Shown here piece by piece: positions 56,446 to 64,000 of a stretch of 64,000 bases of DNA. How positions within the stretch are numbered: the first letter of the stretch is position 1; every line of letters starts with the position of its first letter. The stretch is from Bordetella genomosp. 9. Lineage in GTDB: Bacteria; Pseudomonadota; Gammaproteobacteria; Burkholderiales; Burkholderiaceae_B. The stretch is from positions 3,596,001 to 3,660,000 of the forward strand of contig NZ_CP021109.1 in the NCBI RefSeq assembly GCF_002119725.1, in the 5' to 3' direction. The notes under the pieces were generated by a model. That model made no database searches. It had not been told where the DNA came from and was given only the letters and a program-made list of their open reading frames with translations. Position numbers and translations under genes: made by a program.

Positions 56446-57914
56446 TGACCTTTTCGCCGCGATCCCTGCTGCCACGCTCGCTGCGCGCCCGCCTGATCCT
56501 GCTCGTCCTGGGCTGCATGCTGCTGGGGCAGGCCGGCACCCTCGCCGTCGGTTCGTATTATCGCGACCGCTTCGTCGACGACGTGGCGATGGATTACATC
56601 GTCACCACGATCCGCACACTGCGCGCCGCCGTCTCCGAAGTGCCTGCCGAAGACCGCGCCGGCTTCGTCCGCGACGCTTCGGGCGGCCAATGGCATTTGT
56701 GGGCGCGCACCCTTCCCGCCGAGGCGCAGCTGCAGCGCTTCCATGGGGGCGGATTGCCGCCGCCCCCGCCTCCGCCGCGCGACGGCTTGTCCGATGCCGA
56801 GCGCGAGGCCCGGCTGAACGAGATACGCGAATTCCGGCGGCGCCATCCGGATGGCCCCTACGACGACATCCGCAAGGACCTGCGCGGGCTGGTCCGCAAG
56901 CTCAACCAGCGCCTGAACGATGGCACGCGTGTCGCGCTGTCCCGCGGTCCGCGTCCCGAAGTATTCATCTCCCTCGCGCCCAATCCCACCAGCGAAGACG
57001 CGCCGCAGTTGCGGGAATGGCTCGTCATCCCGCTGGACCGCCTGGACCCGCCGCTCGCCACGCCCATGGTGATCCTGTGGATGGCCGGCTTGGGGCTGGT
57101 GCTGTTGATCGCAGCCGGGTTCTCCTGGCACATCACGCGTCCCATCACGCGCCTGGCCGAAGCGGCCGACCAACTGGCCGCGGGCCAACCCAAGCGCGTG
57201 GTGCCGTCCGGGCCGCATGAAACCCGGGTGCTGGGCGAGCGCTTCAACGCCATGCTGGATGCGCTGCAGGAATCCGAATCCGTGCGGCGCACGTTGCTTG
57301 CGGGCCTGCCGCACGACCTGAAAGCCCCGCTCTCGCGCATGTGGCTGCGCGTCGAAATGGCGGACGACGCGGTCTTGAAGGAAGGCCTGCGCAAAGATCT
57401 GCACGATATGCAGCACATGGTCGATCAATTCATCGGCTTCGTGCGCGGCACCGATCCGGCGGGTTACCGCTACGCGCCGATCCCTTTGGCGGACTGGCTG
57501 ACGGAACGCGTCCAGGGCTGGAAAGGCGCCGGCACAGCGGTGGACCTGACGATTTCAGGCGATCCCTCGGCGACCCTGCAGGGCGATGCCGTCGCGCTGG
57601 GCCGGCTGCTGGACAACCTGATCGCCAACGCCCTGCACCACGGCGCGCCGCCCATCGCGATCACACTGGAGATCGGCGACGGCCAGGCCCGGCTTTGCGT
57701 GGCGGACCACGGTCCGGGCATACCGGCGGACCGCCGCGTGGAAGCGCTACGCCCCTTCGCCCGCCTGGACGACGCGCGCACGCGGACGGGAAACGTGGGT
57801 CTGGGCCTGGCACTGGCCGACGCCATCGCGCGCGCCCATGGCGGCACGCTGACATTGGGCGAAGCGCCCTGGGGTGGCCTGCAAGTCGAAGTTTCGCTGC
57901 CGCTGCAGGTTTGA
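56445..57914 (+). CDS. risS: Sensor histidine kinase, RisS-like
   Basis: A 489-aa inner-membrane EnvZ-type kinase. Spans lie near residues 15-38 and 205-225, enclosing a periplasmic domain; HAMP follows (ITRPITRLAEAADQLAAGQP), then the H-box GLPHDLKAPLSRMWLRVEMA with the phospho-His, N-box LDNLIANALHHGAPP, and G-box GLGLALADAIARAHGG. The periplasmic part has seven consecutive Pro (residues 105-111, bases 56757-56777). The frame is intact here, unlike the risS of B. pertussis, which is known to be disrupted. Coupled to risA by a one-base overlap. Confidence 0.88.
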   Translation: MTFSPRSLLPRSLRARLILLVLGCMLLGQAGTLAVGSYYRDRFVDDVAMDYIVTTIRTLRAAVSEVPAEDRAGFVRDASGGQWHLWARTLPAEAQLQRFHGGGLPPPPPPPRDGLSDAEREARLNEIREFRRRHPDGPYDDIRKDLRGLVRKLNQRLNDGTRVALSRGPRPEVFISLAPNPTSEDAPQLREWLVIPLDRLDPPLATPMVILWMAGLGLVLLIAAGFSWHITRPITRLAEAADQLAAGQPKRVVPSGPHETRVLGERFNAMLDALQESESVRRTLLAGLPHDLKAPLSRMWLRVEMADDAVLKEGLRKDLHDMQHMVDQFIGFVRGTDPAGYRYAPIPLADWLTERVQGWKGAGTAVDLTISGDPSATLQGDAVALGRLLDNLIANALHHGAPPIAITLEIGDGQARLCVADHGPGIPADRRVEALRPFARLDDARTRTGNVGLGLALADAIARAHGGTLTLGEAPWGGLQVEVSLPLQV

Positions 57915-58056
57915 CGCGACGGCCGCTTGGCCGCTTCACGGCGCGGCGAATACGACTATTCCGATTGACGCCGGTTGGTTCCGCGCTTCATCCTACATAC
58001 CCCGGATGCGGCTCATGCACCGGCTCACGCACATTGCTACCCAAACAAGCCTCGTC

Positions 58057-58191
58057 ATGCAGATTGCAAATCGAACTCACTCGCTGTCGTCCCTTCGCGA
58101 GCTTCCGGAACCTCCCCGCTTTCAAGCGGTCCAGCGCTTGGACGAATATCTGGAACGCCGGTCCAGCGAAACCCAAAAATTACTGAAGTGA
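58057..58191 (+). CDS. Possible 44-aa small protein
   Basis: Reads MQIANRTHSLSSLRELPEPP and ends RRSSETQKLLK; overlaps the convergent cydB-like stop by twelve bases. Codon use is less G/C-biased at third positions than neighbours and there is no clear ribosome-binding site, so it may be a chance ORF. Bases 57915-58056 hold nothing else that I can support. Confidence 0.25.
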   Translation: MQIANRTHSLSSLRELPEPPRFQAVQRLDEYLERRSSETQKLLK

Positions 58192-59214
58192 TCCTTTCGC
58201 CTTCCCGAATACCGAGCGATACGCAAGGATATTGAACACGACGATCAGCGGCACCGCGACCACCGCCCCGGACAGGACCAGGCGCATGGAACCGAGCGAC
58301 GCGGCGCCGTCCCACAAGGTCATATCGTCCAGGACCAGGTAGGGAAACAGGCTGTAGGCCAGCCCGCACAACATCAGCAGGAACAGGCCCACGCAAGTGA
58401 CGAACGGCACCCAGCTGAATCGCTCGGCCTGGCGCGGCAGCCGCGCCAGCACCATCTCGGTCAGGACGAACCCAAGCAGCATCGCAACCCACACGCCCAC
58501 CGCCAGGCCCAGATGGGACAGGTTGCTCCACTTGTAGAAGATGCCGGCGTTGGCCAGACCCAGCGTCACCGCAATGGCCACCATGCCGGCGGCCGTCCAG
58601 CGGATGGCATGCCGCGCCCACTGCACCGCGCGGCGCTGCAGATCGCCATCCACCCGCATCGTCAGCCAGGTCGCGCCCAAAAGCACATAGGCCGCCACCG
58701 CGCACAGGCCCACGAAAAGCGAAAACCCGTGATAGCCGGCTGTATTCTGGTAGCCGGTCGCGATCCGGCCCAGCGCCATGCCCTGGCCGAACGCCGTCAT
58801 GAGCGAGCCCATCCAAAAACCGAGAACCCAGCGCGGCTTGGCCTCGGTGCGGGCTCGCAGCCGGAACTCGAAGGACACGCTACGCAGCACGACGCCCAGA
58901 AGCATCAGCGTCAAAGGCGCATAGAGCTGGCCCAGCACCACGCCCCAGGCGAACGGAAATGCCGCGGCGAACAGCCCGACACCCAGCAACAGCCAGAACT
59001 CGTTGGCGTCGCGCCACGGACTGAGCAGGGCCATCATGCGGCCGCGATCGTCCGAGGGCGCCAGCTGCAACAGTATGCCGACGCCCAGATCGAATCCATC
59101 CAGGACCGTGCCGGCAACGATCAGGGCGAACAGCATCCCCATGAACAGGAGCGGCATCCAGAAAGAGGGATCGCCCGGGGCCAATCCCAGCGAAGCGGCC
59201 AGCGCGTCGATCAT
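58180..59214 (-). CDS. Cytochrome bd-like oxidase subunit II (CydB-like)
   Basis: A 344-aa inner-membrane protein with about eight spans. Conserved CydB motifs remain: GTVLDGFDLGVGILLQLAPS and LSPWRDANEFWLLLGVGLFA, and LRSVSFEFRLR. In bd oxidases subunit II stabilises subunit I and shapes the oxygen and proton channels. It overlaps the subunit I-like gene (ATGA), so the two proteins are made together. The partner lacks all heme ligands, so an oxidase function is doubtful. Confidence 0.88.
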   Translation of the reverse strand: MIDALAASLGLAPGDPSFWMPLLFMGMLFALIVAGTVLDGFDLGVGILLQLAPSDDRGRMMALLSPWRDANEFWLLLGVGLFAAAFPFAWGVVLGQLYAPLTLMLLGVVLRSVSFEFRLRARTEAKPRWVLGFWMGSLMTAFGQGMALGRIATGYQNTAGYHGFSLFVGLCAVAAYVLLGATWLTMRVDGDLQRRAVQWARHAIRWTAAGMVAIAVTLGLANAGIFYKWSNLSHLGLAVGVWVAMLLGFVLTEMVLARLPRQAERFSWVPFVTCVGLFLLMLCGLAYSLFPYLVLDDMTLWDGAASLGSMRLVLSGAVVAVPLIVVFNILAYRSVFGKAKGSLQ

Positions 59215-60554
59215 GCTGCGGCCCCCGCCGTTTTGCGCACCGGCACCACGCCGTAGCGAGCGGCATGAAACAGCATGCGCACGAATGCGGCCAACAGCGC
59301 CCCGTAGAGGACGGCATAGCCGACCGTGCCGTAAAGCAGGGAACGCGGCGACGCCGGCCCCAGGATCTCCGCCTGGGTCACCGCCCCGTTCACCGCGTAC
59401 GGCTGCAGGCCGACGATGGTGAAGATCCAGCCGGCAATCACCAGCAACGCGCCCGCAAACGTCGTCGATGACAGCACCCGCAGCCAGCGTTGAGGCAACG
59501 CGGCCGGATCGAAGCCGCGCCCGCGCAGCTTGAACAGTGTGGCCCACGCCAGCAGGCCCATGACCAACACCAGCAGGATCGCCAGCCGCAATGACCAGAA
59601 CGTAAGCGCGACCGGCGGCTGCATGTTCGCGTAGTTTTCCAGGGCAAGGAAATGGCCGTTGACGTTGCGTCCGAGCCAGGGCGCCGCGGCGCCGTGCCAG
59701 ACCCAGGCGCCGCGGTTCACCGCCGCTTCCTGGTCGGGCCATGCCGCCAGAACGAGGTCGGGCGGATCGCCTTCATGCCAATACGCCGCCGCGGCGGCCG
59801 CCTTGGCCGGTTGATAGTGCGCGATGTTTTTGCCGGCGCCGACGCCCACGGGGCCGAACAGCAGAACCGTCACGCAGGCCAAACCAAGGGCGGCGCGGAA
59901 ACTCAGGCGTTCGCCATCGTCCAGCGGGCGCCGCAGCGCCTGCCATGCCGTGACCCCCATGACCAGGAAAGCCGCCGCCAACATGGCTCCCAGGGCCATC
60001 AACCCGATATTCCACCCCAGCGAGGGATTGAAGACGACCTTGGCCCAATCGTAGACCTGGAAGCGGCCGTCCACCGCCACCGCCCCGTCCGGCGTCTGCA
60101 TCCAGGAGACCAGCGCCAGCACCCAGAATGCCGTCGCCAGATGGCCCAGGGCGACCATGAAAACGGCAAGCGTATGCACGCCTTCCGACACCCGCCGCTG
60201 GCCGAACAGCATGACGCCAAGAAAGCAGGACTTGAGCGCAAACACGGAAAGGATCGCAAAGCCCAGCAAAGGCCCGGCCACGTTGCCGATCTTGTCCATC
60301 AGGCCGGACCATATGGTGCCGATCTGCAACAGCACTGGCACGGCCGAGGCCAGGGCCAGCACGAAGGCCAACGCGAAAATTCGCACCCAGAACCGGTAGG
60401 CCGCGGTCCAACCGGCATTGCCCGTGAAGCGCGCGCGCAGCTTGAAGTACAGCAGCAGCCACGACAGCGCCAGCGCGAGCGCCATGAAAAGCGCCAGGAA
60501 AGCCAGGCAGGCCGTGAACTGCAATCGTCCCAGGAATAAAGGGGGGATGCTCAT
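59211..60554 (-). CDS. CydA-like protein lacking heme and quinol ligands
   Basis: A 447-aa membrane protein with about nine spans aligning along its length to cytochrome bd subunit I: LGRLQFTACL at the start, GPLLGFAILSVFALKSCFLG, ALGHLATAFWVLALVSWMQT and HYQPAKAAAAAAYW. In E. coli CydA the key residues are His19, Glu99, Glu107, His186, Lys252, Glu257 and Met393. By alignment here they are Leu20, Ala100, Lys108, Leu185, Lys251, Ala256 and Ala325; only the Lys remains. The Q-loop is also short. A normal bd oxidase reaction seems excluded; a structural or regulatory role, or a different cofactor, is possible. Overlaps the cydB-like gene. Confidence 0.85.
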   Translation of the reverse strand: MSIPPLFLGRLQFTACLAFLALFMALALALSWLLLYFKLRARFTGNAGWTAAYRFWVRIFALAFVLALASAVPVLLQIGTIWSGLMDKIGNVAGPLLGFAILSVFALKSCFLGVMLFGQRRVSEGVHTLAVFMVALGHLATAFWVLALVSWMQTPDGAVAVDGRFQVYDWAKVVFNPSLGWNIGLMALGAMLAAAFLVMGVTAWQALRRPLDDGERLSFRAALGLACVTVLLFGPVGVGAGKNIAHYQPAKAAAAAAYWHEGDPPDLVLAAWPDQEAAVNRGAWVWHGAAAPWLGRNVNGHFLALENYANMQPPVALTFWSLRLAILLVLVMGLLAWATLFKLRGRGFDPAALPQRWLRVLSSTTFAGALLVIAGWIFTIVGLQPYAVNGAVTQAEILGPASPRSLLYGTVGYAVLYGALLAAFVRMLFHAARYGVVPVRKTAGAAA

Positions 60555-60745
60555 GGTGGGCGCTAGTTTAGACGCAGATCGCGTGCCGCGCCCCTGCCCT
60601 GGAGGCAGAAGTTACATCGCGGCCGCAACCCGCGCCAGCCGGGCCGCGCCACGGGCTGCCGCCGGACCGACGGCGCCAGCGCGCACGCGAAAGGGCTCGG
60701 CGTGGCAAAATTGTCCCTTTGCCGCTGTCTTCGCAGACCCCCAGC

Positions 60746-62512
60746 ATGACCACCGCCTCCCCGCCTACCGCCGCCCCCAACTTCCTGCGGCACATCATCG
60801 AAGCCGACCTCAAGGCCGAGCGCTTCAAGCACAAGCACTGGGCCGGCGTTCCGGGCCCCGCGGCGGTGCAGGCGCAGGGCGGGCTGGATCCGGCGCGCAT
60901 CCGTCTGCGCTTTCCGCCCGAGCCGAACGGCTATCTCCACATCGGCCACGCGAAAAGCATTTGCCTGAACTTTGGCCTGGCCCGGGACTACGGGGGCACC
61001 TGCCATCTGCGGTTCGACGACACCAATCCCGAAAAGGAAGACCAGGAATACGTCGATGCCATCATCGAGGCGGTGCGCTGGCTGGGCTTCGACTGGACCG
61101 CCCCCGACGGACGCGAACAGCTGTACTTCGCGAGCGATTATTTCGACACGATGTACGCCTTCGCACAGGCGCTGATCCGCGCGGGCTATGCTTACGTCGA
61201 CCAGCAATCACCCGAAGAGATCCGCGCCAACCGCGGCACGCTGACGGAGCCAGGCAGGAATTCCCCCTGGCGAGACCGTCCGGCGCAGGAGTCGCTGGAT
61301 CTGCTGGCTGAAATGCGCGACGGCAAGCATCCGGACGGCAGCATGGTGTTGCGCGCCCGCATCGACATGGCCTCGCCCAACATCAATCTGCGCGATCCGG
61401 TGATCTACCGCGTGCGGCATGCCACGCATCATCGCACCGGCGACAAATGGTGCATCTATCCCATGTACAGCTGGGCGCATCCCATCGAGGACGCCCTGGA
61501 AGGCATCACGCACAGCATCTGCACGCTCGAGTTCGAGGACCAGCGCCCCTTCTACGATTGGACGCTGGCCCGGCTGGCGGAACTCGGCATGCTGGCGCAG
61601 CCGCTGCCCCATCAATATGAATTCGCGCGGCTGAATCTGACCTATGTGGTCACCAGCAAGCGCAAGCTGCTGCAACTGGTGCGTGACGGCCATGTGGACG
61701 GCTGGGACGATCCGCGCATGCCCACCCTTTTCGGCATGCGGCGCCGCGGCTATCCGCCTTCGGCCATCCGCCTGTTCTGCGACCGCACCGGGGTGTCGAA
61801 ATCGGATTCGCGCATCGATTACAGCCTGCTGGAGGCGGCCGTGCGCGACGAACTGGACCCCGTTGCGCCACGTTCGGTGGCGGTTCTGCAGCCCCTGAAG
61901 CTGGTCATCACGAACTATCCGGAAGACCGGGTGGAAATGTGCAGCGCGCCGCGCAACCCGCACGACCCCGCCCAGGGCCAGCGCGAATTTCCCTTCTCCC
62001 GCACACTGTGGATCGAGCAGGACGACTTCCGCGAAGATCCTCCCAAGAAGTATTTCAGGCTTTTCCCCGGCAACCTGGTGCGCCTGAAATACGGCTATGT
62101 CGTTCGCTGCACGGGCTGCGTCAAGGACGAACAGGGCAACGTCGTGGAAGTCCACGCCGAATACCTGCCCGAAACCAAAAGCGGCACGCCCGGTGCGGAC
62201 AGCGTGAAGGTCAAGGGCAACATCACCTGGGTCAGCGCGGCGCACGCCGTCGGCGCCACAATACACCTGTACGACCGCCTGTTCGCCGACCCGCATCCGG
62301 ACGCCGGCGACAAGGACTTCATCGCTGCGCTCAATCCCGATTCGCGCCGCACCGTGCAGGCGTGGCTGGAACCGAATATCGAGCTGAAGACGGGCGTGAC
62401 CTGGCAGTTCGAGCGGCTGGGCTATTTCACGTTGGACAGCGTCACCTCGACGCCCGACACGCCGATTCTGAACCGAGTGGTGACGTTGAAGGACTCCTGG
62501 ACGCAGGGGTGA
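60746..62512 (+). CDS. glnS: Glutaminyl-tRNA synthetase GlnRS
   Basis: A 588-aa class I synthetase charging tRNA-Gln. The HIGH motif is in FPPEPNGYLHIGHAKSICLN; the KMSKS equivalent is VTSKRKLLQL. WCIYPMYSWAHPIEDALEGI and the C-terminal anticodon-binding beta-barrels (HDPAQGQREFPFSRTLWIEQ) are typical. A full-length GlnRS means direct charging rather than only the transamidation route. The ATG at 60746 is used; an ATG at 60719 adds nine residues. The 190-base gap upstream is shared with the divergent cyd-like operon. Confidence 0.96.
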   Translation: MTTASPPTAAPNFLRHIIEADLKAERFKHKHWAGVPGPAAVQAQGGLDPARIRLRFPPEPNGYLHIGHAKSICLNFGLARDYGGTCHLRFDDTNPEKEDQEYVDAIIEAVRWLGFDWTAPDGREQLYFASDYFDTMYAFAQALIRAGYAYVDQQSPEEIRANRGTLTEPGRNSPWRDRPAQESLDLLAEMRDGKHPDGSMVLRARIDMASPNINLRDPVIYRVRHATHHRTGDKWCIYPMYSWAHPIEDALEGITHSICTLEFEDQRPFYDWTLARLAELGMLAQPLPHQYEFARLNLTYVVTSKRKLLQLVRDGHVDGWDDPRMPTLFGMRRRGYPPSAIRLFCDRTGVSKSDSRIDYSLLEAAVRDELDPVAPRSVAVLQPLKLVITNYPEDRVEMCSAPRNPHDPAQGQREFPFSRTLWIEQDDFREDPPKKYFRLFPGNLVRLKYGYVVRCTGCVKDEQGNVVEVHAEYLPETKSGTPGADSVKVKGNITWVSAAHAVGATIHLYDRLFADPHPDAGDKDFIAALNPDSRRTVQAWLEPNIELKTGVTWQFERLGYFTLDSVTSTPDTPILNRVVTLKDSWTQG

Positions 62513-62619
62513 TCTGCAAGGGGCGGCGAGCGCCAGGCAGGCGCCGCCGATGCGGCGCCGTGATGCGGCCCCGGGAAGCAATGGACCGGCCGATACCCGA
62601 GCCGGCCCATGTGCCGATA

Positions 62620-62982
62620 TCAGGGCCGCCGGCGCGCCGGATCGGGGTCCAGGTCCACGGGCCCTTGTGCCGTATCGTCGGGCCGGTCCACCGGCGGCGT
62701 GGCCACGTGACTCGAAGGCAGCAAGCCGCGTTTCTCGGCATCATCCACCGGCTTGGGCTGATCGGGAGCCAGAACCCCCGTATCGGGACGGCGCCTCGCC
62801 GATGCGGCTGCGGACGCCACCGGCACGGCATCGTCGCCGGGCTTGCGATTGGGATCGTCGTGAAGATTTCCGTCAGGCAGTGCGCCGCCCTCCGGGTCAT
62901 AGCCCTTTTCCAGCGCGCGCAGATCTTCCTCTTCCTGACCGCTCAATCCGGCGGGACGCTGCGGCGTATCGCGATTCGACAT
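62620..62982 (-). CDS. Hypothetical Asp/Pro-rich small protein
   Basis: A 120-aa soluble protein, strongly acidic and Pro-rich (LSGQEEEDLRALEKGYDPEG; DDTAQGPVDLDPDPARRRP), without signal peptide or membrane span, probably disordered. The start at 62982 has GGAG eight bases upstream. No family recognised. It is divergent from the CPBP protease gene. Confidence 0.65.
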   Translation of the reverse strand: MSNRDTPQRPAGLSGQEEEDLRALEKGYDPEGGALPDGNLHDDPNRKPGDDAVPVASAAASARRRPDTGVLAPDQPKPVDDAEKRGLLPSSHVATPPVDRPDDTAQGPVDLDPDPARRRP

Positions 62983-63210
62983 GAGATGGCTCCTTCTCGC
63001 TGAAACAGACAAAGCGTCGTGCAAGGGGTGTGCCCGTGGCCCCATGGCGCAACGCCGAATTTGCCGTGGACGATAATGCCGCCGGCGCACAGAGCGCCGA
63101 TGCGAAACCGGTGCTTCCTGCAGCGAGCCGGGGCGTGTTGGCACTGAGATCGCCGTCCCCAGGCTTTGGGCCTGCGTCCGCACGCAGCGCCCGCCCCACA
63201 GGAGAAATAT

Positions 63211-64000
63211 ATGGCGTGGATGCCCGGCGATCCGTGGGTATGGCTAAGCTTGCTCCTGGCTGTACCCGCAACCCTGTCGCCCCTGACCCGCCGCCTCGGC
63301 ATGGGTTTGCTGGCCACGGCCATGGCCGTGGCGGCGATCGGCGGCGCGCGCGCGCCCGGGACCGGACCAGAAACTTATGGCACGTTGACGCTACCGGCCG
63401 CCGCGACGCTGCTCCTTTTGATCCTGGCGGCGTGTGCCGTGTCCCGCCGTGGCGTCCTGGCGAAATTTGCCGGTCATGCAATCTTCGTTGCGCTGGCGAT
63501 TGCGCTATGCCTGCATTTGGCGCCCGGATTCCATAACGCTCCGATGCCGGGTGGCCGCTTGACGTCCGATGCCGTCCCCTACGCGTGGTATTTGAACCTG
63601 GATAAACCCCTGGTCGGATTCTGGCTGGTGCTCGTCTTGCCCTGGATACATCCGCCGCGATCCGCTTCCACCGTTCTGGCATGGGGCGCCGCCGCCTGGA
63701 TCGGAACGAGCGCCGTTTGCCTGGCCGTCGCCACGGCCTTCGGGATGGTTGCATGGGCGCCGAAGTGGCCCATGGGCAACGGCGCCTGGGTTGCGCTATG
63801 GCTGCTGAATAATCTGTTGCTCGTGACCTTTGCCGAAGAGGCCCTGTTTCGCGGCTACGTCCAGGGCGGTTTGTCACGGCTGCTTGCCGGACGCCGCCAC
63901 GGCGACCGGCTGGCGCTTTGCCTCTCCGCAGCGCTCTTTGGGACGGCCCATATCGGCGGCGGCTGGCAATGGATGGTTTTGGCCGGGATCGCGGGCATCG
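63211..64000 (+). CDS. CPBP-family intramembrane protease (cut by window end)
   Basis: The first 263 residues of a multi-spanning membrane protein. The active-site motif FAEEALFRGYVQG (EExxxR) and the second motif FGTAHIGGG with the His are present, as in the CPBP/Abi intramembrane proteases related to Rce1. The start ATG at 63211 has GGAG seven bases upstream. Roughly six spans precede the motif region. The C-terminus and the remaining His motif lie outside the window. Confidence 0.88.
   Translation, partial: MAWMPGDPWVWLSLLLAVPATLSPLTRRLGMGLLATAMAVAAIGGARAPGTGPETYGTLTLPAAATLLLLILAACAVSRRGVLAKFAGHAIFVALAIALCLHLAPGFHNAPMPGGRLTSDAVPYAWYLNLDKPLVGFWLVLVLPWIHPPRSASTVLAWGAAAWIGTSAVCLAVATAFGMVAWAPKWPMGNGAWVALWLLNNLLLVTFAEEALFRGYVQGGLSRLLAGRRHGDRLALCLSAALFGTAHIGGGWQWMVLAGIAGI

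Overview
The window looks like a chromosomal segment of a high-GC betaproteobacterium of the family Alcaligenaceae, most likely Bordetella or close to Achromobacter. The reasons are the fur/bamE/dapB/murB block, a Bug-family solute-binding protein, the aat-bpt-pyrD order, a RisA/RisS-like two-component pair, and the overall protein character. This assignment rests on recognition of protein families; no database search was run. Most of the window is ordinary housekeeping sequence, and no prophage, IS element or CRISPR array was seen.

Layout. 1-3.3 kb: fur (-), bamE (+), dapB (+), murB (-). 3.3-5.5 kb: tRNA-Gly followed by a small accessory-looking divergent pair, a cysteine hydrolase and a GlxA-type AraC regulator. 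5.5-7.4 kb: an exporter-type ABC transporter preceded by a possible leader peptide. 7.9-14.0 kb: a complete urea ABC transporter operon urtABCDE, with a sigma-54 type promoter and an NtrC-like palindrome upstream. 14.0-17.6 kb: a DUF481 outer-membrane protein, a second identical tRNA-Gly, a Ca2+/H+ antiporter, tRNA-Cys, a tandem array of hairpins and a small secreted protein. 17.6-22.6 kb: aldose epimerase, NUDIX and the aat-bpt-pyrD group. 22.7-30 kb: small periplasmic protein, phasin with a clear promoter/operator, Bug protein and IclR regulator, molybdopterin-binding protein, EI24 protein, thioredoxin-like protein, RhlE-type helicase. 30-36.9 kb: azlCD, ilvE, small zinc protein, YheT hydrolase, BepA-like protease, galU. 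36.9-43 kb: CtaG, porin, a small ACT-like protein with an elaborate leader, a cation exchanger under a yybP-ykoY riboswitch, pepP and a TM2-like protein. 43-54 kb: UbiH-type hydroxylase, dusB-fis, purH, ruvC, ruvA, ruvB and recQ with two metabolic genes inserted. 54-64 kb: usher-like outer-membrane barrel, risA/risS, an unusual cytochrome-bd-like operon, glnS, and a CPBP protease cut by the window end.

The most interesting items are four. (1) The cytochrome-bd-like subunit I gene (59211-60554) keeps the fold motifs but has lost every residue that in E. coli CydA binds heme or quinol, while its partner CydB looks normal. (2) The leader of the small ACT-like gene (39388-39845) combines a promoter, a leader peptide, two mutually exclusive hairpins and a 12-bp long-range inverted repeat. 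(3) A family of about 75-bp triple-hairpin repeats occurs at four sites, always directly after a stop codon and always in the orientation of the upstream gene. (4) A Mn2+-type riboswitch controls a CaCA-family exchanger, which points to manganese export. The urt operon control region is a clean example of nitrogen regulation readable from sequence alone.
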